A DNA stretch of 64,000 nucleotides from assembly GCF_000260135.1 (NCBI RefSeq), contig NZ_JH651384.1:499693-563692 (forward strand). Reading direction: 5' to 3'. Both the position numbers and the translations under genes were made by a program. Origin of the DNA: Thiothrix nivea DSM 5205. GTDB lineage: Bacteria > Pseudomonadota > Gammaproteobacteria > Thiotrichales > Thiotrichaceae. Below, one piece after another: positions 26,036 to 34,720 of this stretch. The notes under the pieces are model-generated. The model saw nothing but the letters and a program-made list of their open reading frames with translations, ran no database searches and was not told the DNA's origin. Position 1 is the first letter of the stretch; the number at the start of each line of letters is the position of its first letter.

Positions 26036-26335
26036 ATGTTGTATGTCATTATCGGCGAAGATGTCGAAAACAGCCTCGCGCAACGGCTAGCGGCGCGCCC
26101 GGCACATCTGGAACGGCTGCATGCGCTGCGGGATGCAGGCCGCCTGTTCGTGGCAGGCCCCAATCCGGCGATAGATGCGGCTGACCCGGGCGAGGCAGGC
26201 TTCAGCGGCAGCATTATCATGGCCGAATTCGACTCACTGGAAGAGGCGCAAAGCTGGGCTAATGCCGACCCGTATGTGGCAGCAGGCGTGTACCAGCGCG
26301 TCACCGTCAAACCTTTCAAAAAAGTATTACCTTAA
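26036..26335 (+). CDS. YciI family protein
   Basis: 99 residues. The YCII fold is suggested by '[10 protein letters not shown]', '[11 protein letters not shown]', '[11 protein letters not shown]' and '[22 protein letters not shown]', with the conserved His and Asp of the family. Its biochemical role is unproven; it resembles muconolactone isomerase in fold. It lies 32 bases after yciB and 22 before the parvulin gene. Confidence 0.92.
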   Translation: MLYVIIGEDVENSLAQRLAARPAHLERLHALRDAGRLFVAGPNPAIDAADPGEAGFSGSIIMAEFDSLEEAQSWANADPYVAAGVYQRVTVKPFKKVLP

Positions 26336-26357
26336 AAAACAAGAGGAACACCTGAAA

Positions 26358-27233
26358 ATGCGATTTACAACCAACAAAATTATCGCAACCGGGCTGGTTG
26401 GACTAACACTGATTGCAACTACCCTGTATGCCGATGACAAAAAAGTGGTGGCCACCGTTAATGGCGTGGAAATTACTCAAGAAACGTTGGATGCCGTATC
26501 CGGCATGGTCAGCCGCTCCACCCAGGGGGAAAAAGTCGACAGCAAGGCGCTGCTCGACGACCTGATCGTCACAGAACTCGCCCGCCAGGAAGCCAACAAG
26601 GCCGGTCTGGCCGAGCGCGATGAGGTGAAAAACAAGGTCAAGGATTTCACCGACAAACTGGTACTGAATCTCTGGACGCAGGAACAGGCCGCCTCCTTCA
26701 AACCGTCTGACGACGAGCTGAAAAAAGCCTACGAAGAGCGCACCAGCGGCGACAACAAATATGAATACAAAGCACGCCACATCCTCATGAAAACCCAGGA
26801 AGAAGCCGCCGCCGTCATCAAGGAACTGGAAAGTGGCGTCGACTTTGCCGATCTGGCGAAAAAGAAATCCACCGGCCCATCCGGCCCAACGGGTGGCGAC
26901 CTCGGCTGGTTCAAGGCCGAATCCATGGTCAAGCCATTTTCCGCAGCGGTCGCCAAAATGGAACCTGGCACCATCAGCAAGGAACCGGTACAAACCCAGT
27001 TCGGCTGGCACGTCATCAAGCTGGAAGAACGCCGTGATGTCAAACCGCCTTCATTTGACGACATGAAACCGCAATTGGAACGTGAGTTTGAGCAGAAAAA
27101 AATGCTCGAATACATGGACGGCCTGCGTTCCAAAGCTGACGTAAAAGTCATGCTGCCGGAAGACAAGGCAAGCGAAGCAAAACCTGCTGAAGAACAGAAA
27201 GCTGAAGAACCCAAGGCAGAAGAAAAAAAATAA
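26358..27233 (+). CDS. PpiC-type parvulin peptidyl-prolyl isomerase, exported
   Basis: 291 residues from the ATG at 26358 ('aagagga' upstream). A cleavable signal peptide ends near residue 25 ('TTLYADD'). A SurA-like N-terminal helical region ('VATVNGVEITQETLDAVS') precedes the parvulin domain (~130-230): 'YKARHILMKTQEEA', 'FADLAKKKSTGPSG', 'GGDLGWFKAESMV' and 'TQFGWHVIKLEERR'. A Lys/Glu/Ala tail with repeated 'EEQKAEEPKAEE' units ends the protein. It is likely a periplasmic folding factor for outer-membrane proteins. Confidence 0.93.
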   Translation: MRFTTNKIIATGLVGLTLIATTLYADDKKVVATVNGVEITQETLDAVSGMVSRSTQGEKVDSKALLDDLIVTELARQEANKAGLAERDEVKNKVKDFTDKLVLNLWTQEQAASFKPSDDELKKAYEERTSGDNKYEYKARHILMKTQEEAAAVIKELESGVDFADLAKKKSTGPSGPTGGDLGWFKAESMVKPFSAAVAKMEPGTISKEPVQTQFGWHVIKLEERRDVKPPSFDDMKPQLEREFEQKKMLEYMDGLRSKADVKVMLPEDKASEAKPAEEQKAEEPKAEEKK

Positions 27234-27253
27234 GCTTCCATCCCCTGCCGCAC

Positions 27254-27278
27254 CCCCGTTCCCACCGCTGGAACGGGG
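27254..27278 (+). terminator. Probable terminator after the parvulin gene
   Basis: A perfect 9-base stem ('ccccgttcc'/'ggaacgggg') with a 7-base loop lies 21 bases after the stop codon. Only a weak T-tract ('atttct') follows. Confidence 0.6.
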
Positions 27279-27357
27279 ATTTCTCGACACCAATAACAAC
27301 AATCGTTATCTTTTCATCATACCCACTAACGATCCGGACACAGCCAAGGGAGTCATC

Positions 27358-28389
27358 ATGAAACCAGAATGGAAGAATTTTCTTATTGATTACGGCGCTG
27401 AGTTTGCAGGCGACTCACTCATCTCCTTTGGCAACCCTGGCCGTGAACGGCGCATCCCACCGCAAGGCGCAATCCTGTGTGACCTGTCACACTTTGGGCT
27501 GGTCGGCGTCAGTGGCGAAGATGCCGCCAGTTTCCTGCAAGGGCAATTAACCAATGACATCCAGCAGGTAACGGATTCTCGTTCCCAGCTCAGCGCCTAC
27601 TGCACCCCACAGGGACGTGTACTGGCAACTTTTTTCATCACCAAACGGCAAGGCGTCTATTACTTGAGCGTGGCGCGCGATTTGCTGGAGCCGACCCTCA
27701 AGCGCCTGCGTATGTATGTCATGCGTTCCAAAGTTGCGCTGGAAGATGCCAGCGCCAGCCTGGTGCATTTCGGTTACGCCGCGCCAGAAGGTGACAGGCG
27801 ACTGGCCGATATTTTAGGCAAGGTTCCAACTGACCCGTATGACACCGTGCAACTGGGCAACCTCACCATTATGCGCCAGCCTGCGCCTATCCCGCGCTTC
27901 AAGATTCTGGGCGAGCTGGATGAAGCCAAAAAACTGTGGCAAAACCTCAACGTCAATGCCGCCTGCGTGGGGCGCAGCAGTTGGGAATACTTCAATGTCA
28001 TGTCTGGCGTACCGATGGTGACACTGGCCAGCAGCGAAGCCTGGGTTCCACAAATGATAAACATGCACCTGATTGATGGCGTCAGCTTCAACAAGGGCTG
28101 TTTCCCCGGCCAGGAAATCGTTGCCCGCCTGAAATACCTAGGCAAAAGCAAGCGTCAGATGTACCGTATCGGCATCCCGCATTGCGTAAAAGCCCCAGCA
28201 GTGGGCACGGCCATCAGCAGCGGCAATGACCCCGAGGCAGGCAGCATCCTCAATGCCACCCTGAATCCGGATGGCTATGTCGAAGCACTGGCGGTGATGA
28301 AAATTGCTGAAACCCAGCACAAGCTCAGCATGGGTGAATATGCCGTGCAGGTGCTGGATTTACCCTACACACTGGAAACAGGCGGCTAG
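27358..28389 (+). CDS. ygfZ: Folate-binding YgfZ/GcvT-like protein
   Basis: 343 residues. The family motif 'KGCFPGQE' with its essential Cys is near residue 247-254, and the N-terminal half has 'DLSHFGLVGVSGEDAASFLQ' and 'GQLTNDIQQV' as in GcvT relatives. YgfZ (IBA57-like) binds tetrahydrofolate and supports assembly or repair of certain Fe-S enzymes such as MiaB. Its stop overlaps the convergent lpxH stop in a shared 'ctag'. Confidence 0.93.
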   Translation: MKPEWKNFLIDYGAEFAGDSLISFGNPGRERRIPPQGAILCDLSHFGLVGVSGEDAASFLQGQLTNDIQQVTDSRSQLSAYCTPQGRVLATFFITKRQGVYYLSVARDLLEPTLKRLRMYVMRSKVALEDASASLVHFGYAAPEGDRRLADILGKVPTDPYDTVQLGNLTIMRQPAPIPRFKILGELDEAKKLWQNLNVNAACVGRSSWEYFNVMSGVPMVTLASSEAWVPQMINMHLIDGVSFNKGCFPGQEIVARLKYLGKSKRQMYRIGIPHCVKAPAVGTAISSGNDPEAGSILNATLNPDGYVEALAVMKIAETQHKLSMGEYAVQVLDLPYTLETGG

Positions 28390-29117
28390 CCGAACTCCAG
28401 CGCCATGCCATGCGCATCAACCCGCAGGAAACTGCCCCGGTCTGCGTGCCAATCCCCCAGCACTGCACGTTGGGCTGGCTGCCCGGCCAGCTGAAAGTCG
28501 TGGATTGCCGGGCGGTGGGTGTGCCCGTGGATCATGCGGAATACCCCGGCTTTGTGCATGGTTTTCTCCACCACTTGCTGATTGGCATCCAGAATCATAT
28601 CTATCCTCCCTGTCGTGCTGGCGCGGCTTTGCGCCCGCATCTGCTCTGCCTGACGGATACGCTCTTCCAGCGGCAAGGCAAGGAACTGCTGCATCCACTG
28701 CGGGCTACGCAGCACCTTGCGCACCTGCTGGTATTCCACATCATCCGTGCACAAAGTATCACCATGCAGCAATACAGTCGGCTCCCCGTAGAGGTCGATG
28801 ACTAGCTGCTCAGGCAACAGCTGGCAACCGGTCGCGGCGGCAAACGCTTCCCCGGCCAGAAAATCACGGTTGCCATGCATGAAATACAGCCGCACTCCGC
28901 TGGCACTGACTGCCCGCAGTTGATCAATGGCTGGCTGGAACGCAGCAGTGTAAGCAGTCCCGATAGCGTCATCCCCCACCCAATACTCAAAAAAATCACC
29001 CAGGATGTATAAAGCATCCGCCCTACCCTCAATATCTGCCAAAAACGCCAGCAAGCGACAACTGATGCCGCTACTGGACACATCCAGATGCAGATCGGAA
29101 ATAAACCAGCTAGTCAT
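28386..29117 (-). CDS. lpxH: UDP-2,3-diacylglucosamine diphosphatase
   Basis: 243 residues from the ATG at 29117, the usual length; a longer frame to 29153 is less likely. Metallophosphoesterase motifs in order: 'SDLHLD' (residues 6-11), 'ILGDFFEYWVGDD', 'MHGNRD', 'LLHGDTLC' and 'IHGHTHRP'. The enzyme hydrolyses UDP-2,3-diacylglucosamine to lipid X plus UMP at the membrane in lipid A synthesis, so the host has an LPS-type outer membrane. Confidence 0.95.
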   Translation of the reverse strand: MTSWFISDLHLDVSSSGISCRLLAFLADIEGRADALYILGDFFEYWVGDDAIGTAYTAAFQPAIDQLRAVSASGVRLYFMHGNRDFLAGEAFAAATGCQLLPEQLVIDLYGEPTVLLHGDTLCTDDVEYQQVRKVLRSPQWMQQFLALPLEERIRQAEQMRAQSRASTTGRIDMILDANQQVVEKTMHKAGVFRMIHGHTHRPAIHDFQLAGQPAQRAVLGDWHADRGSFLRVDAHGMALEFG

Positions 29118-29237
29118 ATAGAAATTTATCCCAAAAACAGGCTTTCCTGTCACAAATTAAAAAACAGCCCCAATTGAACATTGACCTGTAGCACAGAGTC
29201 TAATAAGTTATCTTAACCTCAACCAACCCGGATCAAC

Positions 29238-29987
29238 ATGACTTACTGTATCGGCGTATCCCTTGACGCAGGGCTTGTCCTGACTTCTGATTCCCGCACC
29301 AATGCAGGTATTGATAACGTCAGTACCTACAGCAAAATGCACCGCTGCATTACCAACCAAGATCGTTGCCTGGTGATTATGAGTGCAGGTAACCTCGCCA
29401 CCACGCAAGGTGTCATCCAGCAAGTCCGCCGCGATATACAGGAAGGCAAGCCCCACAATATTAACACCATGGGTTATCTCGCCGACGTAGCGGATTATCT
29501 GGGCGAAATCCTGGTCAACCTGATCCGCAAACACACTGAAACCACCGGCTTTGTCCCTGACGCCACCCTGATACTGGGTGGGCAAATCAGGGGGCGTGAC
29601 CCTAACATCTACATGGTTTATCCACAGGGCAATTATATTACCACTTCGGAAGAAACCCCCTACCTGCAAATTGGCGAAAGCAAATACGGCAAGCCGGTGC
29701 TAGACCGTTTCCTGACCCGCTCCACCTCACTGGAAGATGCCGCCATCTGCTCGCTGATTTCGATGGATTCCACCATGAAGAGTAACGCCAGCGTAGGGCC
29801 ACCCATTGAAGTGCTGATCTATCAGCGCGACCACTTCGACAGCCCCCGGCATTACAAATTTGAGGCGGAAGACCCATATCTCATCTCCATCCGCCACGAA
29901 TGGGCTAACCACCTGAACAACGCCTTCCGCGCCATGCCACGCCTGGAAAGCCATGCCCACCCCAACGGCAGCCTGCACATATTCTGA
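29238..29987 (+). CDS. Anbu (bacterial proteasome-like) peptidase
   Basis: 249 residues. The sequence starts 'MTYCIGVSLDAGLVLTSD', giving an N-terminal Thr nucleophile (Thr2) after Met removal, with Asp17/18-type and Lys33-region residues ('STYSKMHR') expected of Ntn hydrolases. It is longer than HslV and fits the Anbu subgroup, the ancestral beta-subunit relatives that form helical or ring assemblies. Anbu is usually next to transglutaminase, alpha-E and ATP-grasp genes; none is seen here. A zinc metallopeptidase gene is convergent, only 3 bases away. Confidence 0.9.
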   Translation: MTYCIGVSLDAGLVLTSDSRTNAGIDNVSTYSKMHRCITNQDRCLVIMSAGNLATTQGVIQQVRRDIQEGKPHNINTMGYLADVADYLGEILVNLIRKHTETTGFVPDATLILGGQIRGRDPNIYMVYPQGNYITTSEETPYLQIGESKYGKPVLDRFLTRSTSLEDAAICSLISMDSTMKSNASVGPPIEVLIYQRDHFDSPRHYKFEAEDPYLISIRHEWANHLNNAFRAMPRLESHAHPNGSLHIF

Positions 29988-29990
29988 CGG

Positions 29991-31013
29991 TCAGCGCCGG
30001 GTACTGGCCGCGATTACTTGGTGGATGAAACGCAGTTTCACCACCACTTGCGGCGTCAGCCAGAAGGGATAGGCATCCGGCATACCCATGCTGCGGTTAA
30101 GTGAATTCATCAATACCGTCAGCTGTTCCCACTTCTGCATCAGCACCTGGAAATCGCTGGAATACACATCCGCCTGCGGCAAAACCCCGAAGGCATTGGC
30201 GGTTTCCAGCGTGCTCATGATATGCAGGTAATGCGCCCAGGTTTCCGCCCAGTCTTCCCACGGATGGGCGCTGGCGTAGGCGCTGATATGGCGGCTGACC
30301 CAGTTGGGGGGCGGGCCATAAGTGTAATAATAATCCAGCGCCTGACGATAGTTTTCCTCACTACCGAACAGACGGCGGAAACGCGGATGCCAGTCTGAAT
30401 GACGGATCAGCCTGTCCCAGAAATAATGGCCGGATTCGTGCCGCATATGCCCGAGGACAGTACGGTAACGCTCATTCATCTGTTCACGCGCCTGAATGCG
30501 GTGGACATCATCCGCCTCGACTGCGTGCAAGGTAATCACGCCCTCCTTGTGGCCAGTAAACACGACCCGCTTTTTCACCAGCGGGTTGGTGCGCTGGTCT
30601 TCCAGAAAATCAAACACCAACCCCATGGCAGGATCCTGCTCCCGGTCAACAATCGGCAACCCTAGCCATAGCAGCGAATACACCAACCTGCGTTTGGCAG
30701 CTTCGAGAATCTTCCAGCGTTGGACATTGATGGGAACTGTCTGCGTCGGAATGGTACGAGTCAAGCGACAGGAACAGCATTGTTCGTGTTCATCATCTTC
30801 CCTAACCAACCAATTACAGGCAATAGGATGGTCACGCAAGGCGCAAGGCAGCCACCCTCCATCATTACCGAATCTGAGCGCCTGTTCGCCATCAGCAAAA
30901 ACCGCCAGCATTTCCAGACCTTCCGGGTTAAACCCCAGCATCTGCCCGCACGCGGGGCAGACGCTATCCTCAAACATGACCTCTTGGCCGCAGGTGCAAT
31001 AGAACCGCTTCAT
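29991..31013 (-). CDS. Zinc-ribbon zincin-like metallopeptidase (DUF2248 family)
   Basis: 340 residues. Two N-terminal zinc knuckles ('CTCGQ...CPACG' and 'CSCRLTRTIP' with its upstream Cys residues) precede a zincin-like domain with 'HMRHESGHYFWDRL' (HExxH) near residue 197 and a downstream Glu-rich 'EDWAETWAHYLHI' that likely supplies the third ligand. This is the putative zinc-binding metallopeptidase family. It has no signal peptide, so a cytoplasmic location is expected. It converges on the Anbu gene. Confidence 0.88.
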   Translation of the reverse strand: MKRFYCTCGQEVMFEDSVCPACGQMLGFNPEGLEMLAVFADGEQALRFGNDGGWLPCALRDHPIACNWLVREDDEHEQCCSCRLTRTIPTQTVPINVQRWKILEAAKRRLVYSLLWLGLPIVDREQDPAMGLVFDFLEDQRTNPLVKKRVVFTGHKEGVITLHAVEADDVHRIQAREQMNERYRTVLGHMRHESGHYFWDRLIRHSDWHPRFRRLFGSEENYRQALDYYYTYGPPPNWVSRHISAYASAHPWEDWAETWAHYLHIMSTLETANAFGVLPQADVYSSDFQVLMQKWEQLTVLMNSLNRSMGMPDAYPFWLTPQVVVKLRFIHQVIAASTRR

Positions 31014-31076
31014 CTATCCGCTTTCTCCTCCCGTTCCGGCATGTCCGGCCTAGCTGTTTGCCGGAATGCTCAAGGA

Positions 31077-32213
31077 TTAGTTTAGTGCATCAGCTTCCCC
31101 AAGCAATTTCCGGTAAGCGGCAACCACCGTATCCAGACTATAGTACTCTGTGACCCGCTGGCATGCGCGTTCTCCCAGCGCCTGGCGCTGTTCCTCCGTT
31201 TGTTGCAGCAAACCCACCCATGCCCCCGCCAAGGCCGGGGCATCGTCAACCGGCACAACCAATCCCGTATCGGCCACAAATTCTGCAATATCCCCCACAT
31301 CCGTCGCCACGCAAGGTACGCCAACCGCCATTGCTTCGGCCAAAAACAGCGGGAATGCCTCGCGCCGGGATGACAAGGTGGCAATATCCAGCGCAGCGGT
31401 CAGGTGGGCGGCATCGGCACGCACCCCCAGCAAATGTACCCTGCCCGGCTCAGGCAGAGCCGCCAGCAAGGTTTGCAAGCCGGGATTCGTGGCCAGCATC
31501 CCCTCCCCGGCCAGCAGGAAATGAGCGCTATACCCCGCTGCCTGTAACAGGTGTATGGCTGCCAGCAGATTGGGAATGTCTTTCTCCGGTACGTAACGGG
31601 TCAAACTACCGACCAGGAAAGCATCAGCCGGGATACCCAGTTCCTGCCGGACGCCAAGACGGCGTTCCGTCCGATGATTAGCTTTTCCCAAGGGAATACC
31701 GTTAGCGATCACCAGCGCCCGACGACTGTCATAACCGAGTTCGTGGTGACGGTGTAAGCTGCGGCGCGATACGTACACAATATGCTGGGGGAAGCGTGAC
31801 AGCCAGCGGCCAGCCTTGAGGACAACAGCGTGCTGGGCGCGTTCCAGAGTGGCTTTTTCAGGGGTATGGTGTATGCCCCATAGCAGTTTGGGGCGGCAGG
31901 CGGCCAGCCACCAGGCCAGGGTGGCGAACAGGTTGCCGTGGTGCATCCAGCCGTGGATGATATCCGGCTTCAGTTTCCACACCAACGCGGCCAAACGTGG
32001 CAGTAGCAACGGCAGACAGCGCGGACGGTTTAGCCCCAACACATGCAGCGGGATGCCTGCCTGGGCAAACTGCTGCTGCAAGCCATCCACATCCACCAGT
32101 GCCACCACGTGAGGCTCATAACTTGCGCTGAAACCTGATTCCACAAGATTCAGTAGTGCCTTTTGAGCACCGCCAACGCTTAAGGAAGTGATGACATAGA
32201 GAATCCTGGACAT
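31077..32213 (-). CDS. GT4-type glycosyltransferase
   Basis: 378 residues from the ATG at 32213, preceded by 'ggggaga'; its start overlaps the flippase 3' end by 34 bases. The N-terminal Rossmann domain begins 'ILYVITSLSVGGAQKALL', a GT4 sugar-acceptor loop. The C-terminal domain carries 'VGSLTRYVPEKDIPNLL', 'SSRREAFPLFLAEAMAVG' (E-x7-E motif) and 'GLVVPVDD'. It probably adds a sugar to a lipid-linked intermediate at the cytoplasmic face; donor and acceptor unknown. Last gene of the polysaccharide cluster. Confidence 0.9.
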   Translation of the reverse strand: MSRILYVITSLSVGGAQKALLNLVESGFSASYEPHVVALVDVDGLQQQFAQAGIPLHVLGLNRPRCLPLLLPRLAALVWKLKPDIIHGWMHHGNLFATLAWWLAACRPKLLWGIHHTPEKATLERAQHAVVLKAGRWLSRFPQHIVYVSRRSLHRHHELGYDSRRALVIANGIPLGKANHRTERRLGVRQELGIPADAFLVGSLTRYVPEKDIPNLLAAIHLLQAAGYSAHFLLAGEGMLATNPGLQTLLAALPEPGRVHLLGVRADAAHLTAALDIATLSSRREAFPLFLAEAMAVGVPCVATDVGDIAEFVADTGLVVPVDDAPALAGAWVGLLQQTEEQRQALGERACQRVTEYYSLDTVVAAYRKLLGEADALN

Positions 32214-33625
32214 CCCGGTCTCCCCTTGCACCATTTGCGGACTTCACCAATATCCAGCAGCCAGCCCATACCCGCATAAAGCAATGCGCCCAGCAGGATT
32301 TTCATCATCAGCGATAGCGGCGCGGGAACCTCCAGTGGCGGCAATTGCACCAGTACCCCATACATACCTGCCGACGCCAGCAGGATTTTGCCGACATCCC
32401 ACCAGGGGATGTGCAGCGCAAACTGTTGCCGCCCCAGGTAATAGCCATACATCAGGCAAATCAGGTAAGCTATAATTGAGGCCAGCGCCGCCCCCAATGC
32501 ACCATACCCGGGAATCAACCACAGGTTAAGCAACAGATTGACAATGGCCGCTACCCCGACCACCTTGACCGAACCTGCCGTATGTTGCGCCAGTTGGAAT
32601 GCCAGCGACACATGGAACAGGTAGAGGCAGTTGGCAAAAATGGCAATCCCGATCCAGGGCAGCAGGGCGAATACTGTTGGCACAAACTCCGCGCCCACCA
32701 GCAGCGGCACAAACACATCCGCAATCCCCAGCAACCCAAAGATGGCCGGAACTGCAACCGCCAACAGCAGTACCAGGTATTGCCTCAAGCGTTCTTCCGC
32801 CGCGGGCTTGCCTTCCTTTTCCAAAGTACGGATCACGACCGGGTAAGCCGCCAGATTTAACGAACTGGTCAGCATCATCAATATCTGGAACGGCAGGTTG
32901 TAAGCAACTGCATATTCCCCCGCCTCGGCATAACCCCGTAACCAGCCCAGCATGACCCGGTCGGAGGTATGGATAACTTCCAGCAATACCAGCGACAAAC
33001 TGAGCGGCAAGCCATAAACCAGCAGCACGCGCAGCATTCCCATATCCAGTTCCCGCCAAGCTAGTCGGAAATGCCGCCAAAGTGCACCGGAAAAAACCAG
33101 CACCAGCATCACCCCCAATACAACACCAGCAATTGCCCCCAGCCAAGAGTATCCCGCCCACACCAGCAACAGGCCGCTGCCCATGGTCAACAGGGTGCGA
33201 GCGACCTCCGCCAGCAAATAGTGGTTGACCCGCAAGGTAATCGAGTTGATGCGTTGGTATGCCTCATAAAATGCCGAACTGAGAAAAACGGCGAAAAAAC
33301 CTGCCGCTACCGCAACTTGCCCACTCAGCCAGCCGAATACAGCGGCGAACAAGCCCACCACCCCGGCAATGGCCAGCACTGAAGCGGTAATCAGGCGCTC
33401 AATGGCATCCACCCCCATTTCCTGCTTGTCCCAAAAACGCATGATACCGACATACAGCCAGCCGAATGCAAACAGGCTAACGCTGGAAGCCACCACCAGG
33501 ACGGTGGTGAACATGCCATACTCAGCCGTTGTCATCCAGCGGGTATACGCCGCCAGTACCACAAAACTGGCCAGCGCCGGAGCCAGTTTCGCCAACAGAT
33601 AGATCAGCCCATGTTTAATATACAT
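32180..33625 (-). CDS. Polysaccharide flippase (Wzx/MATE-like, oligosaccharide transporter)
   Basis: 481 residues with about fourteen hydrophobic helices along nearly its whole length, beginning 'GLIYLLAKLAPALASFVVLA' and including 'YTRWMTTAEYGMFTTVLV' typical of polysaccharide biosynthesis exporters. It would move undecaprenyl-linked repeat units across the inner membrane. It is 12 bases downstream of a GT4 gene and overlaps the next one, consistent with one transcript. Confidence 0.92.
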   Translation of the reverse strand: MYIKHGLIYLLAKLAPALASFVVLAAYTRWMTTAEYGMFTTVLVVASSVSLFAFGWLYVGIMRFWDKQEMGVDAIERLITASVLAIAGVVGLFAAVFGWLSGQVAVAAGFFAVFLSSAFYEAYQRINSITLRVNHYLLAEVARTLLTMGSGLLLVWAGYSWLGAIAGVVLGVMLVLVFSGALWRHFRLAWRELDMGMLRVLLVYGLPLSLSLVLLEVIHTSDRVMLGWLRGYAEAGEYAVAYNLPFQILMMLTSSLNLAAYPVVIRTLEKEGKPAAEERLRQYLVLLLAVAVPAIFGLLGIADVFVPLLVGAEFVPTVFALLPWIGIAIFANCLYLFHVSLAFQLAQHTAGSVKVVGVAAIVNLLLNLWLIPGYGALGAALASIIAYLICLMYGYYLGRQQFALHIPWWDVGKILLASAGMYGVLVQLPPLEVPAPLSLMMKILLGALLYAGMGWLLDIGEVRKWCKGRPGCPGFSMSSLP

Positions 33626-33637
33626 ACGCCACCGTCC

Positions 33638-34705
33638 TCATGCCGCCAACCAGGCGTCGGCAACCACCGTGATGTCATTGGCGCGCACCGATTCCACTGC
33701 CTGCTCACGCATCCGTGCGCGTTTCGGCTCGTCGAAAAACAGCGCGTCAATCCCGGCAGCCAGTGCATCCGGGTCACCTTTTGCCACCAACAGACCGTTT
33801 TCACCGTCGCGGACAATTTCACGTGGCCCGGTGGGGCAATCAGTGGAAACAATCGGACACCCCAGGGACAAAGCTTCGATCAGCACCAGAGGGTAACCCT
33901 CGTAATCACTGCTCATGACCTGAAACTCGGCTTTTGCCATGTATTTGTAGGGGTTGGGTTCAAAACCGGCCATCAACACCCTGCCTTCTAGGCCAAGCTC
34001 ACCAATACGTTGTTCCAGTATTGGCTGCTGGCTGCCGCGCCCGAGGAGCACCAGTTTGCAATATGCCTGTGTTTTGCAGCGGGCAAAGGCTTCCAGCAAC
34101 AGGTCAAACCGCTTCTGCCGCTCCAGCCTGCCGACTGCAAGGATGAACTTATCTTCAATGTCGAGGGTTGCACCTGCTTTTTCGCGGATCAGGGCAGTGT
34201 TGACCGGGTTATAAATGCAATTTACATTTTTCAGGCCAGCCCGCTGTTCCAGTACATCCTGCATCTGGCGGGAGACAGCGATGACCCGTTTGGCACGCGG
34301 GTACAGCCAGCGGAATGCCAGCCACTCGTTGCGTGTCATGGTGTCGGGGTCAAGGTGTACCGACAGCACGGAATCGGAACAGGCCAGCGCGCATGGCACA
34401 TTGGCAGCCTCCAGAAAAGAAAATATATGGTCGAACTGTTCACGGTGGAACAAGCGGCGGAATTGCCACGCCCGTTGCAGCAGGATACTGACCTGGGTAA
34501 ACAAGCCACCCGGACGTTCCGGGATTTGCAGGTTAATCACCCTCACCGGAATATCGTAGCGGGCAATGCCTGGCGGCAGGCAGGCAAACTTGATGACCGT
34601 GACATCGTACTGACGGCTTCTGAACTCTTCGGCAAGATCAACAGCCACCTTTTCCGCGCCGCCCGGAGCCGCCAGTTCTGCAATGACAATCGCTATCTTT
34701 TTCAT
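33638..34705 (-). CDS. GT4-type glycosyltransferase
   Basis: 355 residues. The N-terminus reads 'AIVIAELAAPGGAEKVAVDL', and the C-terminal donor-binding domain has 'ILAVGRLERQKRFDLLLEAF' and 'SSDYEGYPLVLIEALSLGCP' with the paired glutamates of the GT4 family. It is closely similar in layout to the glycosyltransferase at 37701-38771, suggesting duplication within the cluster. No membrane segment. Confidence 0.92.
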   Translation of the reverse strand: MKKIAIVIAELAAPGGAEKVAVDLAEEFRSRQYDVTVIKFACLPPGIARYDIPVRVINLQIPERPGGLFTQVSILLQRAWQFRRLFHREQFDHIFSFLEAANVPCALACSDSVLSVHLDPDTMTRNEWLAFRWLYPRAKRVIAVSRQMQDVLEQRAGLKNVNCIYNPVNTALIREKAGATLDIEDKFILAVGRLERQKRFDLLLEAFARCKTQAYCKLVLLGRGSQQPILEQRIGELGLEGRVLMAGFEPNPYKYMAKAEFQVMSSDYEGYPLVLIEALSLGCPIVSTDCPTGPREIVRDGENGLLVAKGDPDALAAGIDALFFDEPKRARMREQAVESVRANDITVVADAWLAA

Positions 34706-34720
34706 GCCGTAATGGACACC

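Noticed and set aside
31034-31066. 8-base inverted repeat between the metallopeptidase and the glycosyltransferase
   Set aside because: Loop of 17 bases and no T-run on either side; not convincing as a terminator.
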